This document shows positions 24,201-36,200 of a DNA stretch of 64,000 nucleotides, piece by piece. Each line of letters begins with the position of its first letter. Position 1 is the stretch's first letter. A program made the position numbers and the translations under genes. The DNA is taken from assembly GCA_018806985.1 (NCBI GenBank), contig JADANN010000375.1:1922001-1986000 (forward strand), written 5' to 3'. The DNA comes from Angiostrongylus vasorum (lineage: Eukaryota > Nematoda > Chromadorea > Rhabditida > Metastrongylidae). The notes below the pieces were generated by a model. It was not told the origin of the DNA. It saw only the letters and a list, made by a program, of their open reading frames with translations, and did not search any database.

Positions 24201-27200
24201 TGGAAAAACAAGTTTCCATGGAAGAGACGTGCTGCTTACAGGAGTCCTGCGAGACGGTTTCTATTCTCATTTCTTTCTCCTAATCCAAAATTTCCGATCC
24301 TGTATTCGCTCTCGTTGGTCTTTCCTATTCCGACGTTGAAGTCTCCGATAACAAATTTATGATATGCTTTATCACTGCGGGTGACTTCCCCCCAACTGAT
24401 GGTAGAACGCATTTAATTCGCACTCATCAGCTGCGTCTGTCGGTGAGTAGCAGTTGATGATAGTGATCTTCTTATGATGCGACAGTTGAAGACGGAGGAC
24501 GACTATGCGAGGGGGAAAGGATCTCGTATGAGTCGACGAGATGGACAATGGACGAGTGGACGACAAAGCCTACGCCGTCGACATTTCCTGACGGGACCTT
24601 TTCTATGTCGGTCTTCATGACTTCTGTTTCTTGTAATGCGATCACATAAAATTTGATGCCATCTGCTGCTGCAAGAAGGGCGTGAAGATGGGCGTCTGTG
24701 GAGAGTGTTCCGGCATTATACGTCCAGAGTAATAAACCATCTCCATGGCGTGTCGTGCGTGTGTTCTTCAGATCCGGTTCCAAAGACGTCCTGCCTAACC
24801 CGAGATTTTCTGGCCTCTCACCGGTCGTCTCACCGCCTGACGTCATAGACGGGGAGCACCCAGTGTGCAGAGTACTGAGGTTGGCCTATTGCTGGTCGTG
24901 CAACTTGGTCCTCCCTGGAGTCCCGACGTAACCTTGCAAAGGCGTATCCAGGTCTTCACCACGATGTGAATCAGAGGGAGGTGTGTTTTCGGCGACGAAT
25001 CCTTCGCTCGGTCTTCCTGCTAGTTAATTCGTAGCGATGTTAAAACCGAAATCAGAAACGAAAGTAGGAATGAAAAAAGTAACCGATCGCTCAAGGACGA
25101 TGTAGAAGCTGAATCCTGCTGAAGATTAGTTCGATATTTCCATTCGGAGGTTCAGCTAAGAGAAAACCTCTTGAGAAATTTCTACCGTAGGGAGGAAATC
25201 CAGCAGTGAGGCCGCAGACGTTCCTACTTTTTGTTGTTTCTTCTTCACACAACTCGAGATCGTATGCAGGGATACCAGCACTTCTCCCGTTTGACTTGTC
25301 TCCTGGCATTCACATGCTCGAAAGTCTTTGGATTTGTGGATTTGGTTGGTGCCCAACGATTTTTGGTTCTCTTTATGAATATCGTTGAATGCTGTTCAAG
25401 TCGATTTATCCTCATATCAAGGGATAGCCGTCGTAGGGTGTTCCCACATCCTCATCACACACATGTGCCACTCCCAAGAATTGGAGACTGTGATTTCGCC
25501 CTCGAGCGTTTATAATAAGATTTTGAGGGGGAAAGTTTTTTCCTAAGTAACAAAACATCAGTGGGAGTTAAAGTTGCTGTGAAGTACGGACGATAAGTGA
25601 AGCCAAGTCTTCCAAGTATTCAACAAACTAGGAATTCAGCAAAGCATTAAGAACCATTTGGGAAGAAAATTATTAGCATCGCTAGAAAATTTTTCTATCA
25701 TCCTTCATAAAAAGAGATTATAGCGACGAGTTGAGGTTTTAAACCTGTATCTCACCCTTTGTGCTCACGTTTAACGCTAAAACTCGAGCCACATTTTGTG
25801 AAAATTTGGTAGAAACATGTCATGTTTCAATCATGTTATTTTTATCCATTTTCTTTGGACAAAGATCTCACAGAACAGGAACTTCCCTAAGTATTATTAA
25901 TTCTGTGATACAACCACAATGATGCTGAGATATTTGCAAAACTCCCGACCGCGTGTGTCTGCGGTGGGGAGTGACTGCGCTATTACCCTATCCGGGTGCT
26001 AACGCGTTCACTACCACACCATGCGGGTCCTTCGTTTCGCCTGTCTCTCAGCTTCTGTTGATCAGTGCCACCAGCAATCACCCGTCAACGAGATTGATCT
26101 GGGGAGCCCAAATCGCAATGAACCCAGTTAAGCTGAGATCGCATTCGAAATCACAATGCTAACTTTTTGATTTACAGTCTAATACTATTTTTTAACGGCA
26201 GGATAATGTATGTGATACAACCACAATGATGCTGAGATATTTGCAAAACTCCGGACCGCTGGTGTCTGGAGCGGGGATGAACGCGCTATTACTCTTTCCA
26301 GTGCTTGTATTACCACTCCGTGAAAAATAGTAATAGGTAGTAAACCAGAAAGTTAATATTATCGATTTTATCATTTTATCTGCACGGTTTCATTTTACAC
26401 ATTATTGCGGTTCCCGGTAGCTCCCTTTCTGTTCGTATCCTTGCACCGTTCGTTCACCAGTCTTTGAGTTCCGTTTGAGCTCGGCTTCTGACTGAGGATT
26501 TTGTCCTCTTCGTGAGTGGCTTTGAATGATCGTCGAGTTCATAATCAATTGAAACCTAGGATAACTCCTATTAGAGCGTCCCAGTTTTTTTCTTACTGGC
26601 AACTACACATTTATTTTTTGGATGCGACAAGATTTTCCTAGACAAATATGACAGGAATCTTGTGATTATGAAAGGACGGGAGACTAGGTTAGCCGGAGGA
26701 CGGGTCGAACAAGCGACAACGTGTTTACTGCGCGACATCTTTAACCATTACGCTTTTGACCCCAGTCACCATTAATTATAATTTATGCTAAGACCATATT
26801 TCGTAATTTAGTACGAATTAACGAAAGCCGTGGAACGATTTGATTTTGGTGCTAAGCTTCTTTAGAAATGTACTGGACAGTCACTAAACTACAGTATTGT
26901 TTACAGTCGAATTAAATATGTTTTACTAGATTTCTAATGCTTTTTCGATATCGACAGTTCAAGAGATCAATAGATGTTAAAGCTTTCTTCAATAGAATGA
27001 AGAATAACTGAGCAGCTGTTGCTTGCAGGTATATTGGATTCATGTGACCATCGATCGTCATCAATGGAACTTCCATCGTTGGACAAAATGTTGAAGATAT
27101 TCAATCCTGACATGATCGTAGTCAACAACAACAAACGTGATGACAGCCTTGCTGATCAAGCCAGGTGAATCCCGACGAAGTCCGGATGCAGTTTTTTGAG

Positions 27201-30200
27201 ACCGATTATGCATCGTACGATCATCTCCAAACAAAAAAAGATCACAACGTTTAACTTTTATCTACTACCTATTCCTTTTCCATGATAGGGCCTTATGTGA
27301 ACTACAACGACAATAGTGCTGAGATGTGAGCAAAATTGAGAACCTCTATTAGGCTTCGAACCCGCGACTACCCTTTCAGGGTGCTGACGTACTATGCACC
27401 ACCATCCCACACACCAGCCGAGACCCATTGCTTTGCCTTTCTCCCAGCCAATTCTTTTTACTCAAACAGTGATATCAGCAATGGCCCGCCCACATGAATG
27501 ACCTGGTGAAAACAAGTCGGCATTGAAATCACTTAACCTGAAGCTGTCGTTGAAAACACAATGTCTAAGTCTGTTTCCTCGTTACTTTTTTTTCCATGGG
27601 GGGAGGGGGAAAGGCTGGTCCAAAACCTGAGCTGGACTTCGATCCTGAGGTTACCCTTACCTGGGTCTCACGTGCTACCTACCACACCAAGCGAGGAACT
27701 TCCTTCGCCTTCCTACTCGTATCCTTTGACATCTTGCCTTGATAGTTTTCAAAATAAGCTTCGTTTCTCCTCCCTTAAAGCTGGCGGCTTTTTCCAAGCA
27801 CTGACCTCAAAATACTTAATGTGTCGATTGTATCCATATTCATTTTGTTGGTTACGGAATTTTTTCCCATATGCCTACAAGTTAAGGTTAAGGAATTTTT
27901 TTTCTATATGCCTTCGAGTTAAGTTTAAGAGGCCCTGTAGGACAACTTTTCGACTTCGCTTTTTTGTATTTCCCTACACTCTCCCTCTACCTCCCTCTCT
28001 GTCTTTCTGTCTCCTTCTCTGCCTCTATCTCTCTCTCTTTCTGAGAAAGGAACGACGTTATTTGGATGAGATGTTCCGATTAGGTGTGCAACAAAAAAAA
28101 TCATGATGAGAGAACGATTGCATGGAATCGAACCAGCGACCACGTGTTTACTACAATGCACATGTGACCAACACCATAGACACGTCTCCAGTAAGAAAAA
28201 AGCTAGTCGGAAAACAGGAAACTTCATTTGTATTACTTTTGTTACTCCAGCGGACTTTTTTTCTTAGAAACTTCCTTCGTCTTGTAGGTTTTGAACTTTT
28301 CAGAGCGGTTGCGTCTCAGATGCAACAAACTGAAGGATATGAAAACATATGGAAGCTAATTGTGATCGCCGCATCCATTCAGGTATTTCCTGATAGAAAT
28401 GAGGAAAAATAGGAAAGAGACTCAAAAGACCGACTTTCTATAAACCTCGGCATAGATAGTTGATATATTTATTTATGTGATCTTATAAACTGTTCTTCTT
28501 TAGCTGATCCGATGTTGGTATAGGTGTTTGTTGACGTTGTCGTTGTTGTTGGTGTTGTTAGTCGATGGCTCACGTTTCGGCGACTTCGCCTTCCTCAGAG
28601 CCTGGACGTATTTTATATTAGAATACTTTAGTTATTCGGTGTAAAAGGCTAAAGTATTAATGAAGATCAAAGTTTTAAATAGATGTCCCACCCAATACCC
28701 TACGCCGTCAGTTAGTTCGCAACCGTCTCTATGATCGTTTGTGCAGCTCAAAAAACTGTTTGATCCGTCCTAATGGGAGAGACGGGGGATTACATGAGTT
28801 CAGGTATTATATACTTGATCTCATGTAACGTATGCGGTGAGGAATATATTGGGGAAATAGGTAGACCATTTTGTGTTCGCATAAAAGAACATCTAGATGG
28901 GAAAGCTAAAATTCGTCAAAACACTCCTCTAGGTACGCATAGGGCACAAAAAACACAACGGCGATGATTTTGAGGTGACTGTACGGATCTTAGCGCAGGA
29001 GTCGAAAACATCAACGCGCAAAACTCTTGGAGCGTTTTGGATAAATTTCAAAAATCCAAAGATGAACCGGAAAGACGAATGCCTCACTATCACACGTGAC
29101 CTGGCGCCCTATTTCAAAATGATATTTTGACCCCGCTATGTATCGTGCTCGCGACCCCACGTGAACAACGCGTGGGCCAGTCCCACTCGTTACATCACGG
29201 TGAGTAGCCTTTCAGTATGACCGTAGCATCCTAACCCACCATCTATTTAAAACTTTGATCTTCATTAATACTTTAGCCTTTTACACCGAATAACTAAAGT
29301 ATTCTAATATAAAATACGTCCAGGCTCTGAGGAAGGCGAAATCGCCGAAACGTCAGCCATCGACAAACAACACCAACAACAACGACAACGTCAACGAACA
29401 CCTATACTTACCTCGGATCAGCTAAAGAAGATCAGCTTATAAGATCACATAAATAGGAAAGAGAGTTGAAAAATAATTGAAGCCGTCGAGTAACTAGTTT
29501 TTTCTGCCTAGGTAAACGAAGCTTTATCCCTGGGGGAATCTGCCTTATACTTAGTTGTAAACTTCAGTTGCATTCCAGTGATTTCTTTCCATAGCTAATT
29601 TCACTCAGCTGTTTTTCATTAAGCAAAACATTTATTAACACCATCAGTCGATTAAATTACAGTAGGACTACATCGGAATATTTTACAAGGGTAAAAAGGA
29701 ATTCGATGTTTAGAAAATGACTGATAATCTTTTCTCGGATGAAAAATCTTTCCAGGATGGCCAAGCATCGGAATCACGACAAACAGCTGTTGAAGTGCTT
29801 GGGGCTATCCAAGAACTTCACCGACTTCTCACACTGAAAACGTTCATAGTCGTTATTCGAACATCCGGTGATGGTATTTGGTCGAATGCCAGCCATTCAA
29901 ATAAGGTTGAAAGAAACTTGAAATAAAGCGATTGCATTTCCTTATTAGTTTCTGATTTACTTATTTACTCCTATGACTTACGATACGTAGACGTATAACT
30001 CAGTGGCTAGAGGTGTATATAATACATACGAGGCCGTTGGTTCAGTTCCTCGCTTGCCATGCCATTCATCCCTCCGATGTGGGCAAATTTTCACTAGAAT
30101 TTTGAGGAAGGATAACTGACTTGATAGATAGGTGAGCCACTGCAACTTACTTCATAGCTCAAATAAATATATCTCCATTCGTCTCATACACCTTCATTCA

Positions 30201-33200
30201 CCGCCGCTATGAATGGACTTGAATGCACGCTCCACTGCTAAAGAATTGATCAACCCCGAACGCTTTACACTTTATCTTTTATGAGTCATTCTCGTCAATC
30301 ATCATTTAACGCGTTAGCAATCATCTCGTCAATCATCAATTAACGCGTGTGGGTAACAAAAAAAATCTTCAATCCTTGCATTTGCACAAACAAGCTGCTC
30401 AAGGTGATTCGCTCACTGGAATGACAAAAAAGTGTGCACGAGCCGAAGGAAGTGTAAAGTAAGTGGTTTCATCTCAGACAAGTCCAGAACCAATTTTTGA
30501 ACCCTGGAACAATACAGACCTTGGTTTATCCTTGGCCTGGAATTGAACTAATTACCACATTTGTAGTACGGAACACCTCTACGCTCTGTGCTAGGCTTCT
30601 GTGGCTATCAGTGACTATCAGTACCTATCATGTCACGTAACCTGCATAAAAGGGTTACGTCAGTGATTATAATTATATGAACTGAAATAGTGACGAAAAC
30701 AGACCAGAACGAATTTTGTAACTTCCTTTTTTTCTTCTTCCAGAAAAGTCTTTTTTGTAGTTTCTGAAAGCTAGTGCTTCATTTACTAGGCATGTCAAAG
30801 GATACTGAACCAGTGGAAGTCGCATAGTCGTTATAACTCGATTTCCGTGTGGGATCAGGTTTCTTCTTATCATTCCCTTTTAAATTTTGTTTTTTAGATT
30901 TACTTGAACATTAAAAAGAACTTTTATAGATGGAAATCATAGTGCAAAATAATTTCCGTGAGCCAAACTTTGCTGTGGAAGTGTTTCCATTGCTACGCGA
31001 ATCGACACTTTCCACTATTCTAGAAGAGTTAGTGGTTTTCTTTTTAATAAGCAGTCAATTCGCCAGTTTATCTTGTTCCAACTTACTTCTTCACTTATTG
31101 CTTAATTGGCTGCTTACTAGCCATTTAATAACCACTCAACAATGTATGAGTTTACTTAACACCTCATAGCAGGGAACTACGTGAAATACAAGCATTGCGA
31201 TGCCGAGATTTCAGCAAAACTCGGAACGTGAGGTGCGCTTCGAACAGGCGATTACTCTTTCCGAGGGGCTCACGTGTTATCCATTTCACCACTGAGACCC
31301 CCTTCCTTGCCTTTCTCTTGGCCTTGCACCATTAGCGTGGAAAACTGTTTGACAGAGAGGCAATGCAAGGTTGGTGCACGGATAACTCGTAAACCCATGG
31401 TAAGGGTAATCGTGGGGTCGAATGCCTCCTGAAGCTCCTAATTTTGCTCGTATCTCAACATCATTGTGGTTGTATCTCCGTATCCCTTATTTTTTTCGCG
31501 ACATTCTACACCACAATAGAGGAACTACTACCGTCTCAACATCAATTAACTGGTTGTCTTTCAGCAAATTTTTTCGCGCGTTAGTTAAACATGCCATGCA
31601 ATGCGTACTCGCTCACTGGTTCGAGCCCCAAATGAGCGAACTAATAATCCCATATTTCAACAGACGTTTTAGAATTATTAAGAAACTTTCTAATAAAATC
31701 GAATTAATCAACATGTGTTTAAATTGTTGAGCTTACCGACGTTGATAACATAGTTTTATTTGGCTAACGTGTTCACGCCTTCATCTTCGTCGGAGCCGAC
31801 GATCCGAATCGATGGTCAACAGTTGCTCTTCTTCGCGATGTGGTGTCTTTGTAATCACACTGGGACGGATCTTCTTGATAGTGAAACACCTCAAGAATGA
31901 GGCGTGCCCATCCGGCAGTGCTCCTTTATACAGAGTGGCTGTTGGTGATAAGATAAGACTATCCGTTGGTAATAAACTGTTTCTCTACGGATAATCCATC
32001 CTGTAGCAGTCGGTGTTATGTTAGCCAGCGCACGGCGAATTGAGAAACAATAATTTTTTCATTTTTTTCATTTTTTAGCATTTTTTAAAATTAAATCGAA
32101 TTACTTTTTTTTCATGGCAATAAACATAAAAAAGCTCGATCTCTTGAGGAGCTTCTCAAATTTTTGAAAGATTGCACCATCACATTCTTTAAATATAGTA
32201 TTTATTAGAGTAACGATGATGAAGTGTTGACAAGGGAGGCAAAAACCGTATTCTGTCGCTCTCGAAATGTTCTTCTTATGAAGAAGAAGGACAGGGTTTG
32301 GATAGCAGGTTGCAGGATGGAACCTCTTACCGTCTAGTTGAAGTCATTCATTGACCTCACTGCTTTAGCACCACTGTTTCGCGACTTCCTCCTCTTTACT
32401 GTGCTCATCAGCAGTGATTCATACACTGCAGCGCATAGATCCCATGTGCTTTTAAACATTTCGTTGTCTTTTTTTCGTACGTACTTTTTTCGGAATGATC
32501 GACCTCGCTTTTCCTACAGCTCTTCATGCGTGGGAAGAGTCCTGCACTACCGTTTCTCAGCAAAAAATGTTTTTTTTTCCGCAAAGTCTCCGCTGCTGGA
32601 TGTTTTATATAATGTGGATCAGAATTATCCAAATCGTTTCTATTAAACATTTTAAAGTTCACAGTAGAAGACTTTCGTTTTCGATAGGCAGCTAGGGCTT
32701 CAAAAAATGTTAGGTAATTATTTGCTGCCTACTATAGGCAGCAAATAATAAGTTAAGATTGTGGTTGTAACTATAGCTTCAGCTTAACTGGATTCCTTGG
32801 CGATTTGGGCTCCCCAGAACAACCCCGCTGATGGGTGATTGCTGATGGCAGAAATCGATAGAACTATCTGAGATACAGGCGAAACGAAGGGACCGCATGG
32901 TGTGGTGGTGAACGCGTTAACCCCTGGAAAGGACCATAGCGCGTTCGTTCCCCCCGCAGACACCTGCGGTCCGGAGTTTTGCAAATATCTCAGCACCGTT
33001 GGAATTCAAAGATAGTTCAAATGAAATTCAGGATGGATTTGAGTGTTCTCGGTTATGACTGTGCTCACTTTTCTGAAAGAGGATTATCGTTACTGCATAC
33101 AGCGATCTGGAACTCTTTCTTCATAAAAAACAGCAACAGGTAAGAATGAACTTGGGTGTTCTATTTCTTGGATATCTTAGCCAGTTACAGCGCTGGGGAT

Positions 33201-36200
33201 GAAGAAAACAGTTTAAAGGAAACAAAAGTCAAATAAGTTTTTTTTTCCAAAAGAGTTACTGGAAGAATAAAAAGCCATGACACGCTGAAACATCACGGTC
33301 ATTCAAGGATTCTCCATTGACAAAAAAAAAGTAGAACAAAGATCGAAGGCTTTCAGATTTCTCCATGAACTCCAAAATTGGCCCTGCTTCCTAACTTAAT
33401 CTAATGAAAAAATTTTTACTGAATGGCCTTAGTTGAATATCTTAGAAGCACAAAAAATGCTTTAGCAACGACAAGACTTTTCAGTATCTTTACTAGAAAA
33501 TACTGCAGTTGAGAGTATTAAAATTAGTCTTTAAGAAAGGGTAAACAGGAGAGCAGAACGTTCGGAAAATCGACTTTCACTTAACCTCGGCATGGATGAT
33601 CAGTTATAACTTACGAATGAAAGCAGCGTGTAGGGCAGTGGCTAAAGGAGACACGCGATACACACGTAGTCGTCGGTTCGATGCTGTGTCTCGGGTTCAC
33701 CAAACCTTCCAACCTGCCAGGGTCTACAAAATGGTAGCAAACCAGTCTGGAAGGATAACAGCGCTGGCTCAATACTCAATTAATAAGCCACCGCGATTAA
33801 ATGCATGCTCCAGATATACACATTCAATCGCCTCTAACGATGCTTGATGAATTCCACTGCATAACTCATCCATTATGGATTGATCAATGCCGTGAACTTT
33901 ATCCGCACCTCAAATCGTCACCGTTGTACTCTGTGTCCAATGTGTACCAAGAGTCCCTTGATCGAGTTTCCGACATTCCATCTTGATGTTCTTTTGTGTA
34001 GAAACAGATTGATCTACTTGGTTCGGCAATATATTCATCAGGAGATCGGGTGTATTGTACCTGAACTCGTGCAGTCTTCGTCACTATAGTTAGTGCAAAT
34101 GGTATAATTCTGTGTTTCATATATTGTCCGGTGACGTAAAGTTCTAGGTGGAATCTCTATAATTTGCAGTAGAGTTCGGCAGACCACTGTTTTTTAGACG
34201 CCTTTTGATAGCAGTGCTTTTTTTTGATATGGGTAGCTTTAAAAGGACCTTGCCCACTGAGTTTGGGATAGTACTGTTTCGATTATGAGGACTAGCTTTC
34301 CCTTTCGAACCAACATCATTAGCCGTTGATATTTGAGAAGGCCATTTTTCGTACTGGGTCTACTGACTCTTTACTCTCTTCTCCTCCTGTTATTCGCCTT
34401 TTGTTCTGTTCATATTTCGGGTATGTGGTTTTATCGTGTGTGAGGGATTAGAAGAGAGATAATGCACCAGTGCTTTTTTATTCCTTGGCTTTCGATACCA
34501 TTTTGTAACGTAGCCTCTTTCGGAAAGGTGTATTTGAACGTTTAAGAGCGGAAGCCAGTTTGTTTTTAGGTTTAATCGGCTTTATTTCGGTCGTCTTACT
34601 TTCACAAAAGACTTGCTTTTTTCGCTGCTGCCTTAAATATAAAGGCATTCCTAGCTCCATCATAAGTAAGGAATTACACGAGCTATGCGACATGCCGGAG
34701 AATTTCCGTCAAACGCTGAACATCCAATTGCGGTTGTCACATATTTCCTTACGAAGCACATAAAACGAAACGACTAGCTCAAGTAAAACGTGGGAATCCA
34801 AAGAGTATCACTTTGCTTAGCTTTTAAAGAATAATCTCTGGAGAAAAATAGTAGTGGATCCGTATCTATTTGTAACAACACTGGTGTAATGTAAACATGA
34901 AGACACCGTTTTCACCGACTCTAGTAAGAAATATGCGATACAGTACGCTCCAAAAACACGAAGAGTTGCTGCATCAGAAGGCGTGACCATTCTGGAGTAG
35001 GCAGTCACTTTTAGAATTGGATCCAAGCATTACACCCGCTCTACCCATTTACAAAACAATCCTGCGCACCGTCAGATGAAATTTGGACTCAGGATCAACT
35101 CCATTATAAAGCCAAACTTGAACGGGAGGGGTGCGGAAAGGGGGTTGGAATAAAAGAGGGCCATTTCCACCACCCTCTTTCTCACGAAAGTTCTTCAAAC
35201 AACTACATCCTGATGGCGAAATTTACTCCACTTTCCGCATATTTCGGGCAAAGCTCTCCATATATTTAGTTGCCATTGACGGAAAAAACAAATTCACATC
35301 AAAGTTAACACATGAACAGAAAGCGTGGTGTGCGCCAGTTTCGAGAGCTGATAAACTCGAAAGGCATCCAACTATATATTGGTGATGAAGGAGAAGAAAT
35401 CGTGGTAATTCCTGGTCAATGGATGTTGAAATAACAGAAAAACATTTTCGAGACGTTCTTTTTATCAGCGGTCCTCTGTAAAGGAATATAAAGACCACTA
35501 TCGAAAATTAAACAGAGCGTTGGTCAAAAGGACAAGGGCGGATGGTTAAGAACCATCAGTTATCTGCCAAATTAAAACTGATTTGCCGATAATGTGCCGT
35601 TTTATACTCACTTATTAAAACACCCAAACTCATCTTCAGTGATGATCTTGTGCCTGCCGGTCCTTTAACATTCAAGGTTAGACAAATCGTCGGCTGTGTA
35701 ATCGGAACAAAAGAGAAGCTGAAATGGTTTCCAACCCTCGTCCTCACGCAGTTCCTCAACCTCATAGTGGCCTCAACTTTCTAGCAGCCTTCTTAGAAGA
35801 TCTAAACCGTGCACATCCAAAACACTCGTGTATAATGGAGCCATTCGATGTTACCACACTCGACAACGTCTTGCATGACGCGGCAATACAAACCATTCGC
35901 GACCTTCTCATAGAAGACAAGAAAATAATTATCAAAGTCTTTTCGATTCAACAGTTTATGACTCTGCTAAAAGAGTGTCCTAGGTGTTTAATATTTAAGT
36001 GGCCCATAAGATAAAATGCGAAAATCAGCGGATCTTTAAGGGGCAACGTTTGGCACAGAGATTAACATTCCGTCTGAGGTGGAAACTCCAGTTCTCAGTC
36101 GTCGCTCCTTATTCCACTGTCGATAGATAAATGATTTTTTTGTTTTCTGCTCTACATAAGAGGAGATGGACAAGTTTTTTGAGTTATTTAATAAACAGTC

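Larger units (their letters stand above)
28471..29454. mobile_element. Penelope-like element (type B) with 215-bp inverted arms
   Basis: Arms 28,471-28,685 and 29,240-29,454 are near-perfect reverse complements and each carries a hammerhead motif. Between them lies a GIY-YIG endonuclease relic. PLEs are known for odd terminal repeats, including inverted ones; the RT part is missing. It sits in intron 4 of the phospholipase-B-like gene. Confidence 0.8.

Noticed and set aside
27561..28106. 181-codon plus-strand open frame, the longest in the window
   Set aside because: It starts inside a diverged SINE-2 and runs through a CT microsatellite; composition is low complexity and no domain is visible.
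30403..30417. A GDSLT string in intron 5 of the phospholipase-B-like gene, which could have been the missing catalytic exon
   Set aside because: No acceptor AG opens that frame without a stop in a phase compatible with the neighbouring exons, and its position is after, not before, the WKLI block. It looks like chance.
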